Positions 8,530 to 16,883 of a stretch of 27,947 nucleotides of DNA are shown here, piece after piece. The position numbers and the translations under genes are program-made. Position 1 is the first letter of the stretch. Every line of letters begins with the position of its first letter. The notes under the pieces were generated by a model. It was not told the origin of the DNA. It saw only the letters and a list, made by a program, of their open reading frames with translations, and made no database searches. The DNA is from Flavobacteriales bacterium (GTDB taxonomy: Bacteria > Bacteroidota > Bacteroidia > Flavobacteriales > BACL11), in the NCBI GenBank assembly GCA_018695965.1, contig JABHQB010000060.1, positions 1 to 27,947 on the forward strand, in the 5' to 3' direction.

Positions 8530-10017
8530 TTATTTTTCTAATCTTTTAATAATTTCTGAAATTTGTTTATAAGAGATTCTTTTAGCTAAGATCTTCTTGT
8601 CTTTGTCAAGTAAGTAGATCACAGGTGTTGAATAAATATCGTACTGATCTCTCCAATTACTGCTAGCTGCCGGATTTCCATCAGGATCTTCTAGAATATC
8701 TCCAACATTAATCCAGTCACCAATTCCTTGGTTAATAATGAATTTCTCCCATTTCTTTTTGTCAAACTCAGTTTGTACTGCATATACCTTTACATCTACA
8801 GATTTATGAGAACTTAGAAACTTTGGAGCTGCAGTTAATGAATCTACTACTTTTTTTACTTTAGGTAATTCTTTCTTACAATGTCCGCAATCAGGACCAA
8901 AAAATATCAATAATGTATATTTTGCCTCTACATCATATAATTTATGGATGATTCCATTTGTATCTTTCATAAATGGAATACCAAGTTGATTTAAAAATGG
9001 AGGAGAGGGTCTTCCAATTAAGTTAGGAGCAATTTTTTCTGCTCTTTCTTCAATTTTTTCAAGTTGTTTTTCTTTCACCCAATCCGCTTCACCAGTCATG
9101 TAATAATTTTCTACCATATGAACAAATATAGCATCCATACCCATTATTTTTGATCTTTCGTAAGTAGAAGTAATGTACGACACTACGTATTGAAATATAT
9201 CTTTGTTTTGTCTGGAAAGTATAGCTATTACATCTGAAGATTTAGAAATAGAATCTGGATGCTGAACAGTAAGTTTATTCAAATAAGTATCCATCTTATT
9301 GAAAAATATAGGTGTCTTTAAGATTCTTTCATCTGTAAAATCTACATTATCCCAATAGTGTTCCTTGTAGTATTCAAATTGGAATATTTGTTTTTCTTCC
9401 TTGCTTAACTCTTTCGGAGCTGCTGGTATTTCCGGCTCAGTTGTAGCCTTTATTACTTTAGTGAAAAAGATATCAGAATATTCTTCTTCAAACTGATCTT
9501 TAAATTCTTTTACCTCTGTATCGATCTTTATAATCTCTTTATTTATAGCTTCTTTTTCTTTTTCTGATGCAGTTTTTTGTTTCTCTCTTAAAGGTGAAAC
9601 TAATTTTTGTTGAGTTGTAATAAATTTTAAATAATTATAAAACGGAGTATTTTCTTTACTATTTGTAAATTCCATACTTTCTACCAGTGAATTTAAATTT
9701 GTTTTGAAAGAAAACTGTTGTTCAGAAATAACTAAATCAAAATATTGTTGATTTGGTAAAACTATCAGATACATACCTCCATCTAAAGTTTCATCACCTT
9801 TAAAGATGAACTTTCCATTTTTAGAAAATGCAGTATCGGTAGCATATTGTTTTCCTCCAAAATAATATGCTAACATTACAGACGTATCTTGCAATCCAAT
9901 AATCTCACCTTTTATCTCATATGCATTATTCTCATTTGATTTAAGAAGATTTATCTGTTGAGAATAGGAATTAGATAAAATAAAGATAGATAATAATGTG
10001 AAGATGTATTTAATCAT
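8530..10017 (-). CDS. Secreted thiol-disulfide oxidoreductase (DUF4369 / DUF5106-like / thioredoxin)
   Basis: 495 residues with a cleavable signal peptide, residues 1-20 ending YSQ, so it is periplasmic or outer. Three parts are visible. About 33-115 is a beta-rich DUF4369-type domain (IKGEIIGLQDTSVMLAYYF; GDETLDGGMYLIVLP). About 125-325 is a helical, charged DUF5106-like region. About 335-495 is a thioredoxin fold with IFFGPDCGHCKKELP, the redox pair being Cys377 and Cys380, and the cis-Pro in YSTPVIYLLDKD. Members of this group reduce or isomerise disulfides, or serve cytochrome c maturation like ResA (family knowledge). Seven CxxCH motifs in the nearby cytochrome make the second role conceivable, but co-regulation is not shown. 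It has its own good promoter in the gap upstream. Confidence 0.9.
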   Translation of the reverse strand: MIKYIFTLLSIFILSNSYSQQINLLKSNENNAYEIKGEIIGLQDTSVMLAYYFGGKQYATDTAFSKNGKFIFKGDETLDGGMYLIVLPNQQYFDLVISEQQFSFKTNLNSLVESMEFTNSKENTPFYNYLKFITTQQKLVSPLREKQKTASEKEKEAINKEIIKIDTEVKEFKDQFEEEYSDIFFTKVIKATTEPEIPAAPKELSKEEKQIFQFEYYKEHYWDNVDFTDERILKTPIFFNKMDTYLNKLTVQHPDSISKSSDVIAILSRQNKDIFQYVVSYITSTYERSKIMGMDAIFVHMVENYYMTGEADWVKEKQLEKIEERAEKIAPNLIGRPSPPFLNQLGIPFMKDTNGIIHKLYDVEAKYTLLIFFGPDCGHCKKELPKVKKVVDSLTAAPKFLSSHKSVDVKVYAVQTEFDKKKWEKFIINQGIGDWINVGDILEDPDGNPAASSNWRDQYDIYSTPVIYLLDKDKKILAKRISYKQISEIIKRLEK

Positions 10018-10031
10018 ATTTTTTGTTTTCG

Positions 10032-10062
10032 CAAATTTAATAAAGGAAACGTAATATCCAAA
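10032..10062 (-). promoter_or_regulatory. Bacteroidota-type promoter for the oxidoreductase gene
   Basis: On the minus strand TTTG (10062-10059) is followed after 19 bases by TAAATTTG (10039-10032). This matches the Bacteroidota -33/-7 consensus in sequence and spacing. It lies 15 bases before the start codon and directly after the stop of the EamA gene, so the oxidoreductase can be expressed independently of the permease. Confidence 0.65.
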
Positions 10063-10063
10063 C

Positions 10064-11008
10064 TTATATTTTATTCAAAATTACTTTCTTTTTAAAATGA
10101 TAATTTAGATAGATTGTAGATATAATCATAAAGGACGCTGTTATGTAGAAATAGATATTCAAATCTTGTATTTCATGTTTCAGAAGAGGGTAGAATCCAG
10201 ATAAAATAAAACATAATACAATGGTATATACTGGTTCTAAATTGATAGCCATTACTAATGTATAAGGAGAGATGTATTTCATTATCTCTGTCATTAGAAC
10301 AAAAATCATTGCAGTACAAATAATTGATAATATTAACAAGTATATTAAATCTCTTGATTCAATTTTAAATAAAAACACTTCTGAATGTCCTAATAGAAGG
10401 ATGTATGCAGCTACAAGTATTGACCCACTAAACATTTCAATTGTACATAATTTTGTTGAAGAAATCTTATGAACATATTTCGCATTAAGCACCGTAAATA
10501 GAGCTGCTAATAATGATGAAATAATTCCATATAAATACGCTTTTCCTATTGATAGATCTATTGTGTTCCACCACATAATACAGATAGATACTATAATAAT
10601 AACCCCTAATAATATTTCATGTTGGCTAATCTTTCTTTTAAGAACTATAGGTTCTATAATAGAGGTGAATAAAGAGGAGGTTGATAGACAAATAACTCCA
10701 ATTACAGTATGTTCACGTATTGATTCAAAAAAGAAAATCCAATGAAGACCAACAATAAATCCAATAAAAGAAATTTCAACTAAATCTTTTAATTTAATGT
10801 CCCAGAGTTTATCTTTAATCGAGATAAAAATAAATAGAACAATAAAGGTGATTAACATTCTATAGAATACCAGAGCGCTAGATTGTATTTCGTCATTTAA
10901 GTTTTCCAGTTTAATAAAACTCTCATTTCCTAGTATCCCCGTAAATCCAAGGATAATAACCATTACATGAAGAATAAAAAATTTATTACGTACAAATAAT
11001 TGATTCAT
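10064..11008 (-). CDS. EamA/DMT-superfamily permease
   Basis: 314 residues, about ten transmembrane helices in two five-helix halves, as in the drug/metabolite transporter superfamily with two EamA repeats. Typical pieces are SALVFYRMLITFIVLF in half one, GLHWIFFFESIRE after it, and the closing ISPYTLVMAINLEPVYTIVL with the conserved Pro-Tyr and Glu-Pro. The substrate is unknown; EamA permeases export amino acids, purines or other small metabolites. I chose the ATG at 11008 (MNQLFVRNKF). The frame is open back to a TTG at 11038, but those codons contain the putative -7 box, and MNQ begins just before the first hydrophobic helix. Confidence 0.85.
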   Translation of the reverse strand: MNQLFVRNKFFILHVMVIILGFTGILGNESFIKLENLNDEIQSSALVFYRMLITFIVLFIFISIKDKLWDIKLKDLVEISFIGFIVGLHWIFFFESIREHTVIGVICLSTSSLFTSIIEPIVLKRKISQHEILLGVIIIVSICIMWWNTIDLSIGKAYLYGIISSLLAALFTVLNAKYVHKISSTKLCTIEMFSGSILVAAYILLLGHSEVFLFKIESRDLIYLLILSIICTAMIFVLMTEIMKYISPYTLVMAINLEPVYTIVLCFILSGFYPLLKHEIQDLNIYFYITASFMIISTIYLNYHFKKKVILNKI

Positions 11009-11027
11009 AACTATTATTTTAGCTTTG
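11000..11027 (+). promoter_or_regulatory. Putative promoter for yaaA
   Basis: TTG at 11000-11002, a 17-base spacer and TAGCTTTG at 11020-11027 match the Bacteroidota -33/-7 pattern. The box ends 14 bases before the yaaA ATG. It abuts, with no base between, a TAnnTTTG box on the other strand. Confidence 0.5.
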
Positions 11028-11035
11028 CAAAAATA
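11028..11035 (-). promoter_or_regulatory. Putative -7 box (TATTTTTG) for the EamA permease
   Basis: The minus strand reads TATTTTTG, matching TAnnTTTG, 19 bases before the chosen ATG at 11008. A -33 element is not evident. It touches the plus-strand box for yaaA, so two polymerases could not occupy both at once (inference). Confidence 0.45.
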
Positions 11036-11041
11036 CAATAA

Positions 11042-11803
11042 ATGAAAATACTTATTTCTCCTGCAAAAAAAATAGACTTCTCTAGTGAGAAGACTTTTCT
11101 TGAGAATTCAACATTTGTTTTCTCAGAAAAATCTAAGATTATAATGAAAGAATTATCTTCTTATTCTGATCTGCAGCTTTCTAAGTTAATGAAAATAAGC
11201 TCAAATCTGGGAATCCTTAATAAAGAGAGAAATGATAATTGGAAATTTCCATTTCCGAAAAATGAATCGAAACAAGCGTTGTTATCTTTTAAAGGAGAGG
11301 TATATCAAAATATGAGAATAGATAAATTTAATAAATCTGATTTTGATTTTGCAAATAATAGACTAAGGATACTTTCCGGATTGTACGGAATATTAAAACC
11401 ATCTGATTTAATTCTTCCATACAGACTAGAAATGGGAACAAAATTAAAAATAGGAGATAATAGTAATTTATATGATTTCTGGAGGGAATCTGTAACAGAT
11501 TACTTGTTAAATGAGATAAAAGAAGATAAGTTTTTAGTAAACCTTGCTTCTGACGAATACTTTAAGGTAATTAATAAAAAACAAATCCCTATACCTATAG
11601 TTACACCAATTTTTAAAGATATGAAAAATGGAAAATCAAAAGTCATTTCCTTTTACGCAAAAAGAGCAAGAGGGGAGATGTGTAATTATATTATCAAAAA
11701 TAAGATTTCATCAATTGATAAAATTAAAAGGTTTGATAATTTGAATTATATCTTTACTGAAGAAAATAATGGGAATCTAGTTTTTACTAGAGATCATAAT
11801 TAA
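11042..11803 (+). CDS. yaaA: YaaA-family peroxide-stress protein (DUF328)
   Basis: 253 residues that match the YaaA/DUF328 family end to end. The N-terminal MKILISPAKKIDF, the central FKGEVYQNM, LRILSGLYGILKPSDLI followed by PYRLEMG, and the late FYAKRARGEM are all signature segments. In E. coli YaaA limits free intracellular iron and so DNA and protein damage during hydrogen peroxide stress (established); its fold binds DNA. A cytoplasmic protective role is expected here. The length is normal and no residue looks lost. It is divergent from the EamA gene through a very compact promoter region, and 64 bases separate it from the surface-protein operon on the same strand. Confidence 0.94.
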   Translation: MKILISPAKKIDFSSEKTFLENSTFVFSEKSKIIMKELSSYSDLQLSKLMKISSNLGILNKERNDNWKFPFPKNESKQALLSFKGEVYQNMRIDKFNKSDFDFANNRLRILSGLYGILKPSDLILPYRLEMGTKLKIGDNSNLYDFWRESVTDYLLNEIKEDKFLVNLASDEYFKVINKKQIPIPIVTPIFKDMKNGKSKVISFYAKRARGEMCNYIIKNKISSIDKIKRFDNLNYIFTEENNGNLVFTRDHN

Positions 11804-11812
11804 ATTATCTGA

Positions 11813-11844
11813 TTTGTAAAAATCAATTAAATTAACTAAATTTA
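11813..11844 (+). promoter_or_regulatory. Putative promoter of the surface-protein operon
   Basis: TTTG at 11813-11816, a 20-base spacer and TAAATTTA at 11837-11844 approximate the Bacteroidota -33/-7 pattern, with A for G at the last -7 base. It lies 23 bases before the ATG at 11868. No promoter-sized gap occurs again until 21380, so it could serve all seven genes. Confidence 0.45.
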
Positions 11845-11867
11845 CCAAATAATAAAATCACTTTATC

Positions 11868-13169
11868 ATGCAAAAATCTATACTCATCCTATCATTACTA
11901 TTTTTAACACTATGTACATACGGACAAGTTCCATGCACACTTGTTGGTGCAGTAGTTACTGTTCCTTATTCAGCACCTCCCATAATGATGCATGCATCTG
12001 TTAATGGCATGTCGCAATATACTTATGGATGGAATGATGGTACGCCAGTGGGCTCTTCCAGTCAGAAACCTTTTTACTCAGGTTGGTGTGTAACCATTAC
12101 TGATATTATGACAGGTTGTGATACTACAATTTGTGAAAGTTGTATTCCTACTGGAGGAGTAGGGCCTTGCACTATGCAATTTGATCCTGTCTGTGGATGT
12201 GATGGAGCGCAATACAGTAATCCTTGTATGGCTATGCAGCAGGGAATATTTACTTATACATCTGCTATTGGTCCAAATGGTCAATTATTACCATGTACTC
12301 AGCCTTCTACTTGTGAAGTAGAGATTGATGGAGATTCTATTATTTGTAATTGGGGTAATCCACATATTTTAGAAGCATCTCCTTCGGCTTCATCTAATCC
12401 ATTTGTGTCTTATCAATGGTCAACCGGTCAAACAGGACATCTACTAACAGTTACAACACCTGGAACATATTGTGTTGTAGCAACAGATTCAACTGGATGT
12501 GTAGACTCAGCATGCTTTACGGTTTCGGTACAAGACATCCCAATTTATTCAACGCCATCTCCTCCTATTATCTGCTTAGGGGATACTATTACTTTGGAAT
12601 TTTGGAACACTCCTTTAACAAATATAGTTTGGGTGCCTACAGGAGACACAACGCATATGATCCATGATAATCCTAATAGTTCTACTACATATATTGTTGA
12701 AGGTATAGATGTTAATGGTTGTGACAGAAGAGGAGAAATATTTGTTACTGTAGATTCTTGTAATCTTACTACAAATTTTGCTTGCATGGGAGGAATAAAC
12801 CCTGGAGTTACTACATGTGTAGGTCCTGGAAATTATACCTTGGGACAAACGTATGTAATGGCAGTGTACTCAACAATGGCAGCATGTATAGCTGATTCTT
12901 GTACTGTTATTATGGGTGGTACGCATTCTGAAATATTTTCTGAAATTAATATTTATCCAAATCCTGCCTCAGATAAGTTCTATGTTGACTTACCTCATAG
13001 CGAAATTTTCACCATTTCTGTTTTAAGTATAGAAGGAAAATTAATATTACAAGAAATAGAAGTTGCAAATTCTATTGTGATTGATTCTGAAAAAATAACA
13101 AAAGGATCCTATATTTTAAGAATAGAAAACGATAAAGGAACATTTAACCAAATAGTGATCTTTGAATAA
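11868..13169 (+). CDS. Secreted Kazal-domain protein with type A T9SS sorting domain
   Basis: 433 residues. A signal peptide (1-20, ending YGQ) is followed by a Cys-rich N-terminal part. Residues about 101-144 form a Kazal-like module: CTMQFDPVCGCDGAQYSNPC keeps the Cys, DPVCG, DG, Y-x-N-x-C order of Kazal serine-protease inhibitors. Two Ig/PKD-like beta repeats follow, about 150-220 (WSTGQTGHLLTV... GTYCVVATDSTGCVDSACF) and 225-296 (WVPTGDTTHMI... TYIVEGIDVNGCD). Residues about 357-433 are a type A T9SS C-terminal domain beginning INIYPNPASDKFYV and closing GSYILRIEN. It should cross the outer membrane by T9SS and stay at or leave the surface. Protease inhibition is inferred from the Kazal-like spacing only. 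It heads the seven-gene operon; the next ATG is 3 bases after its stop. Confidence 0.88.
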   Translation: MQKSILILSLLFLTLCTYGQVPCTLVGAVVTVPYSAPPIMMHASVNGMSQYTYGWNDGTPVGSSSQKPFYSGWCVTITDIMTGCDTTICESCIPTGGVGPCTMQFDPVCGCDGAQYSNPCMAMQQGIFTYTSAIGPNGQLLPCTQPSTCEVEIDGDSIICNWGNPHILEASPSASSNPFVSYQWSTGQTGHLLTVTTPGTYCVVATDSTGCVDSACFTVSVQDIPIYSTPSPPIICLGDTITLEFWNTPLTNIVWVPTGDTTHMIHDNPNSSTTYIVEGIDVNGCDRRGEIFVTVDSCNLTTNFACMGGINPGVTTCVGPGNYTLGQTYVMAVYSTMAACIADSCTVIMGGTHSEIFSEINIYPNPASDKFYVDLPHSEIFTISVLSIEGKLILQEIEVANSIVIDSEKITKGSYILRIENDKGTFNQIVIFE

Positions 13170-13172
13170 TTT

Positions 13173-14081
13173 ATGTGTAAAAATATTGTCTATATTTTAG
13201 TTCTTTTATTTTTTACATCTTCATGTAAAAAAGATAATATTATACCAGATAATAATGCTCCTTATTATGATGAAATTCCAACATTACTTCTAGAAAACTA
13301 TGTGAACCGTGCATATATTGATTTATTAGGAAGAGAGCCTTTAGATGATGAAATGATAAATGATGTTCAATTTTTAAGAAACAATGATGTTTCAATAGGA
13401 AGTCGAGACACTTTACTCTATAAGTTACAATATGACACTAATTTTGTAGTTGGTGATTCTTCTTATAAAATAGCTTATTTCCACAGATTTTACGATATGG
13501 TAAAAGTAAGATTGATTGAAGGAGCGTCAAATGCTTATATAAATAGTGAAAATGCGAACTGGTATCAATCTTATCTGAATGATTCTTTAGGAGGAAACAT
13601 GATAGATGCAAATAAAAAGATGCTGGAATACAATAAATTAAATGATATTATAAAATCAGAAAAACAATATTTGAACGGAACTATTTCAATAATAGAATAC
13701 CACAAAAGGATGATTTACAATTCTATATATGATGATATCAATATGAATACCTTTAATTATATAAATGCTGTTTTTGACAACCTCTTGTTTCGATTTCCTA
13801 CTGATTATGAATTTAATGAGTGTAAGTTAATGATTGATGATAACTCTACTCAGTTACTGATGGGGAGCTCTGGAAACTCTAAGTTTGATATGGCAGATAT
13901 AATTTGTAATTCAGATGAATTTTATGAAGGATTAGTGAATTGGACATACATTACATTTTTAGGGAGAGAAGCGACAGCTCAAGAGAAAGATGAATTGATG
14001 AATGATTTAATTATAAACAACGATTATCAGAAAATACAAAGAATTATTATGAGTAGTGATGAATATGCACATTTTGACTAA
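13173..14081 (+). CDS. Lipoprotein with DUF1549/DUF4214-like repeats
   Basis: 302 residues with a lipoprotein signal ending TSSC (Cys18), followed by KKDN, a charge pattern like the surface-export signals of Bacteroidota lipoproteins. Three related segments can be seen: YVNRAYIDLLGREPLDDEM (43-61); YINAVFDNLLFRFPTDYEF (196-214), with ADIICNSDEFYE (241-252) closing it; and VNWTYITFLGREATAQEK (255-272), with IQRIIMSSDEYAHFD closing it. The pattern, aromatic-x-x-L-L-G-R-x-P/A-(S/T/D)-x-x-E then I-x-x-S-x-E-Y/F, is that of DUF1549 (Planctomycetes PSD1) and DUF4214 proteins. Function unknown. Its place beside a DUF1501-type protein and a PSCyt-type cytochrome supports the DUF1549 reading. Confidence 0.72.
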   Translation: MCKNIVYILVLLFFTSSCKKDNIIPDNNAPYYDEIPTLLLENYVNRAYIDLLGREPLDDEMINDVQFLRNNDVSIGSRDTLLYKLQYDTNFVVGDSSYKIAYFHRFYDMVKVRLIEGASNAYINSENANWYQSYLNDSLGGNMIDANKKMLEYNKLNDIIKSEKQYLNGTISIIEYHKRMIYNSIYDDINMNTFNYINAVFDNLLFRFPTDYEFNECKLMIDDNSTQLLMGSSGNSKFDMADIICNSDEFYEGLVNWTYITFLGREATAQEKDELMNDLIINNDYQKIQRIIMSSDEYAHFD

Positions 14082-14091
14082 AATTAAAAAT

Positions 14092-14571
14092 ATGAAAAAA
14101 CTATTGATAATTTCACTGTGTTTTCCACTACTATTTTCATCTTGTAAAAAGGATGATGTGTATGAGTTAAATGAGGTGAATGCAACATCTTATAATGCAA
14201 ATAAGAATAAACTAAAAAGTACTAATCAGTATATATCAATTGTACATGCTAATTTGTTTCAACAAGCGCTCTCTGCTAACGAATTAGTTGAAATTGATAG
14301 ATGTATACAATCTATTGGAGATAAACAAGTAGCTCACGAAATTATCCTTTCAAACTTTATGAATAAAGGTGGTGTTATTATACCTTCCGATTCCTTAATG
14401 AGAGATGATTTGGATTTGTTTATTGAAGAAACATATAAAAGATTTTTTGTAAGAGATATAACAGAAGCAGAAAGAGAGTTCTTTCTTTCTTTTTTCGAAT
14501 CTCATCCTAATGTAAGTGCCGAAATGGTTTATATGGCATTTTCTTTGTCTAACGAATATCAATACTATTAA
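14092..14571 (+). CDS. Second lipoprotein with the same repeat type
   Basis: 159 residues from the ATG at 14092. An in-frame upstream ATG at 14056 lies inside the previous gene and would put 12 hydrophilic residues before the signal, so it was rejected. The lipoprotein signal ends FSSC (Cys18), followed by KKDD. Two copies of the repeat seen in the preceding protein are present in degenerate form: about 47-90 (YISIVHANLFQQALSANELV, closing EIILSNFMN) and 110-158 (FIEETYKRFFVRDITEAERE, closing MAFSLSNEYQYY). Function unknown; probably a partner of the 302-residue lipoprotein. Its stop is one base before the next ATG. Confidence 0.7.
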   Translation: MKKLLIISLCFPLLFSSCKKDDVYELNEVNATSYNANKNKLKSTNQYISIVHANLFQQALSANELVEIDRCIQSIGDKQVAHEIILSNFMNKGGVIIPSDSLMRDDLDLFIEETYKRFFVRDITEAEREFFLSFFESHPNVSAEMVYMAFSLSNEYQYY

Positions 14572-14572
14572 T

Positions 14573-15904
14573 ATGAAAAGAAGAACCTTTATAAAAAAAT
14601 CTACCTTAGGAGGAGCAGCACTTTCTATTCCTTTTATATTGCCTAGCGGAAGATTATTTGCCGCTACAGGAAATAGAATGGCAGATCATGTCGTATTTAT
14701 TGCTTTTGCTGGAGGAGTTCGTCAGCAAGAATCTGTTTTACAACAATATTTAGATGGGAGTCAAGACTATCCATCATCTGGGAATATTATGTATAATTTA
14801 TTAGACGGAGCAGCACCAACAGACAAATTGGTTTATGGAGAAAATAATTCTAATAACGAGAATGTTCCAATTCCTAAATTACTTTCTCAAACTCTGCAAC
14901 AGCAAGGAACTTTATTTAAAGAAGTTAATGCTTCTACAGTAGGACATTATTCAGGTGTAAACACTCTACTTACTGGTAATTATATGTATTCTCAAGGATT
15001 AAGAGTAAAACCATTAAGGCCAACTATTTTCGAATATTTAAGAAGACACCAAGGTGAAAAAGCTACAAAAACATGGTTTGTTGGTAATGGAATTGGAAAT
15101 TCAATTCCTCTATTAGATTATAGCGAACACGAAAGTTATGGTTCTCAATATGGAGCAAATTTTTTAGCACCTACTATTACTTTTGGTGATGATGGAGAAA
15201 AACATCTTAAAAATGCTAAAATATATCATCCTGATGATGAGTTGGACCCAATGTACAAAATGAAATACTTTTTAGACAATGTTTGGTATTCTCAAGGAAA
15301 TGCCTTACCAGATATTGGTAATACAATTGAGGAAAAAGCAGAGATTAAACAATTTGTAAAAGATATGTTTGTAAAGAAAGAAAATGGAACAGTAGCACAT
15401 CCTCCATATGCTGCTAGTGGAGATGGACAAACTATCGGATACGCTTGTGAGGTAATGAAAAGATTCAAACCAACTTTAACAGTAGTTTACCTTTCAAATG
15501 TGGATAGTTGTCATGCAAACTTTACGAGTTATCTGAAATCTCTTCATGGAGCAGATCATGCTGTTGGACATCTTTGGGATTATATTCAAAATCAGATTCC
15601 TGAAATGGCAAACAATACATCAATTATTGTTTCTCCGGAACACGGAAGAAATTTAGAACCAAACAACATAAAAGATGCAAATGCATTTTGGGGTTATGAT
15701 CATTCAGATGCAAATTCCAGAAGGATATTTAATTTAATTGCTGGACCTGGTATTGACAGTAATTCAATTATAGGAAGTGAATCCAATGGAGTAGGAGATA
15801 TAGTGAATATTACTCCTACAATTGCAGAGATTTTAGGATTTAAAGATGATGTAATTAACTCTGGATTGGTGTATAACAATAACTCCTTGTTTGATTTAAT
15901 TTAA
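14573..15904 (+). CDS. Tat-exported DUF1501-type alkaline-phosphatase-fold protein
   Basis: 443 residues from the ATG at 14573 (MKRRTFIKK). The frame is open further upstream, but only this start gives a clean twin-arginine signal: R3-R4-T-F-I-K-K, then the hydrophobic GGAALSIPFILPSG, processed near ASP/LFA at about residue 30. The rest has the layout of the alkaline phosphatase/sulfatase clan as seen in DUF1501: HYSGVNTLLTGNY (125-137), VDSCHANFTSYL (310-321) with Asp311 and His314, ADHAVGHLWDYI (327-338), SPEHGRN with Glu356-His357, YDHSDANSRR with His377, and the closing NITPTIAEILGF. Several of these Asp/His/Glu residues could bind metals; an obvious catalytic Ser/Thr/Cys was not pinned down. 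Substrate unknown. Tat use suggests that it folds, possibly with metal, in the cytoplasm before export. Confidence 0.8.
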   Translation: MKRRTFIKKSTLGGAALSIPFILPSGRLFAATGNRMADHVVFIAFAGGVRQQESVLQQYLDGSQDYPSSGNIMYNLLDGAAPTDKLVYGENNSNNENVPIPKLLSQTLQQQGTLFKEVNASTVGHYSGVNTLLTGNYMYSQGLRVKPLRPTIFEYLRRHQGEKATKTWFVGNGIGNSIPLLDYSEHESYGSQYGANFLAPTITFGDDGEKHLKNAKIYHPDDELDPMYKMKYFLDNVWYSQGNALPDIGNTIEEKAEIKQFVKDMFVKKENGTVAHPPYAASGDGQTIGYACEVMKRFKPTLTVVYLSNVDSCHANFTSYLKSLHGADHAVGHLWDYIQNQIPEMANNTSIIVSPEHGRNLEPNNIKDANAFWGYDHSDANSRRIFNLIAGPGIDSNSIIGSESNGVGDIVNITPTIAEILGFKDDVINSGLVYNNNSLFDLI

Positions 15905-15905
15905 G

Positions 15906-16883
15906 ATGAAGAGAATATTATTGTTATTGTTAATTATTATCTCTTTTTTCTCTTGCCAAAAGGAAAAAATAAATCCTTATGACAATCCAAATTTGTATCC
16001 TCCAGAGTTAGATACAACAATTTATTTTTCAGATCCTACTAATTTCGCTTCTATTTATAATGATATATTTTTGCCAACTTGTGCAAATGCAGGTTGTCAT
16101 GATGGTTCTTTTGAGCCAGATTTTCGAACTATAGAAAGTTCTTATAATACTCTAGTTTATCATCCCGTAATAAAGAATAATCCTAATGGAAGCTATCAAT
16201 ATAGAGTGAAAGCTGGAAACCCATCTGAAAGTGTCCTTTATGCCCGTTTATTAGCAGATGCAAATGGAACATCAACTTTTGATGCAAATTCTCAGGTAAT
16301 GCCATTAACAGCAGATATTGTCTATGACCCAAATCAGAAACATATTTGGCATTTAGAAAAGGAAGAACATATTTCTAATATAAAAACATGGATAGAAAAT
16401 GGAGCTCCTGACATGTTTGGGAATGAAGCTATATTGCCAAATAACAAACCAGAGATGCAAGGAGTAGTCGCCTTTGTTAGCGGAAGTAATAACGCTCTCC
16501 CTAGAGATGGGTCAAGAGGAACAGTACTTGTTCCTCCAGGAACAAATTCCTTGGAGATTTGGTTTTCGGTTGTTGATGACAATCTATCTCCAACAGATCT
16601 TTCATATAACAAAGTTAAATTTTCTGATAATTTATTTGATTTCTCTTCCAAACCAGAATTATCATTAACGGTAGTTAATACACCTTTAATGGAAATCGGA
16701 TATTATGTAAGTCAGACTGTGGAATATTATCATAAAATCACATATGATATTTCTTCATTAGTATCTGGTGATGAGATGTTTTTTAAGATTTATATTAAGG
16801 ATGATGTTAATGAGGTAACTGAAATACCTAACAATGGAAGTTCATATCAATTTATTAGACATTTTACATTTGAAATATTATAA
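15906..16883 (+). CDS. Lipoprotein with planctomycete-type cytochrome c domain (CX4CH)
   Basis: 325 residues. The lipoprotein signal ends FFSC (Cys17), followed by QKEK. Residues about 45-172 match the planctomycete-type cytochrome c domain: IFLPTCANAGCHDG (haem attachment Cys59, Cys64, His65), the middle VKAGNPSESVLYARLL (about 101-116), the candidate axial Met132 in VMPL, and the closing IKTWIENGAPD. The attachment motif has four residues between the cysteines instead of two. The remaining about 150 residues (VVAFVSGSNNALPRDGS onward) form a beta-rich domain, probably immunoglobulin-like, that I do not recognise. A single low-potential or regulatory haem at the cell surface is the likely role. 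It overlaps the next gene by one base (TAATG). Confidence 0.8.
   Translation: MKRILLLLLIIISFFSCQKEKINPYDNPNLYPPELDTTIYFSDPTNFASIYNDIFLPTCANAGCHDGSFEPDFRTIESSYNTLVYHPVIKNNPNGSYQYRVKAGNPSESVLYARLLADANGTSTFDANSQVMPLTADIVYDPNQKHIWHLEKEEHISNIKTWIENGAPDMFGNEAILPNNKPEMQGVVAFVSGSNNALPRDGSRGTVLVPPGTNSLEIWFSVVDDNLSPTDLSYNKVKFSDNLFDFSSKPELSLTVVNTPLMEIGYYVSQTVEYYHKITYDISSLVSGDEMFFKIYIKDDVNEVTEIPNNGSSYQFIRHFTFEIL

Noticed and set aside
11009..11038. TTG start ten codons upstream for the EamA permease
   Set aside because: These codons contain the TATTTTTG box, and the ATG at 11008 gives a normal N-terminus just before the first helix.
12078..12848. Several ORFs of 68-83 codons on both strands within the Kazal-protein gene
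   Set aside because: All are shadows of a gene with a signal peptide, a Kazal-like motif and a T9SS domain in the main frame.
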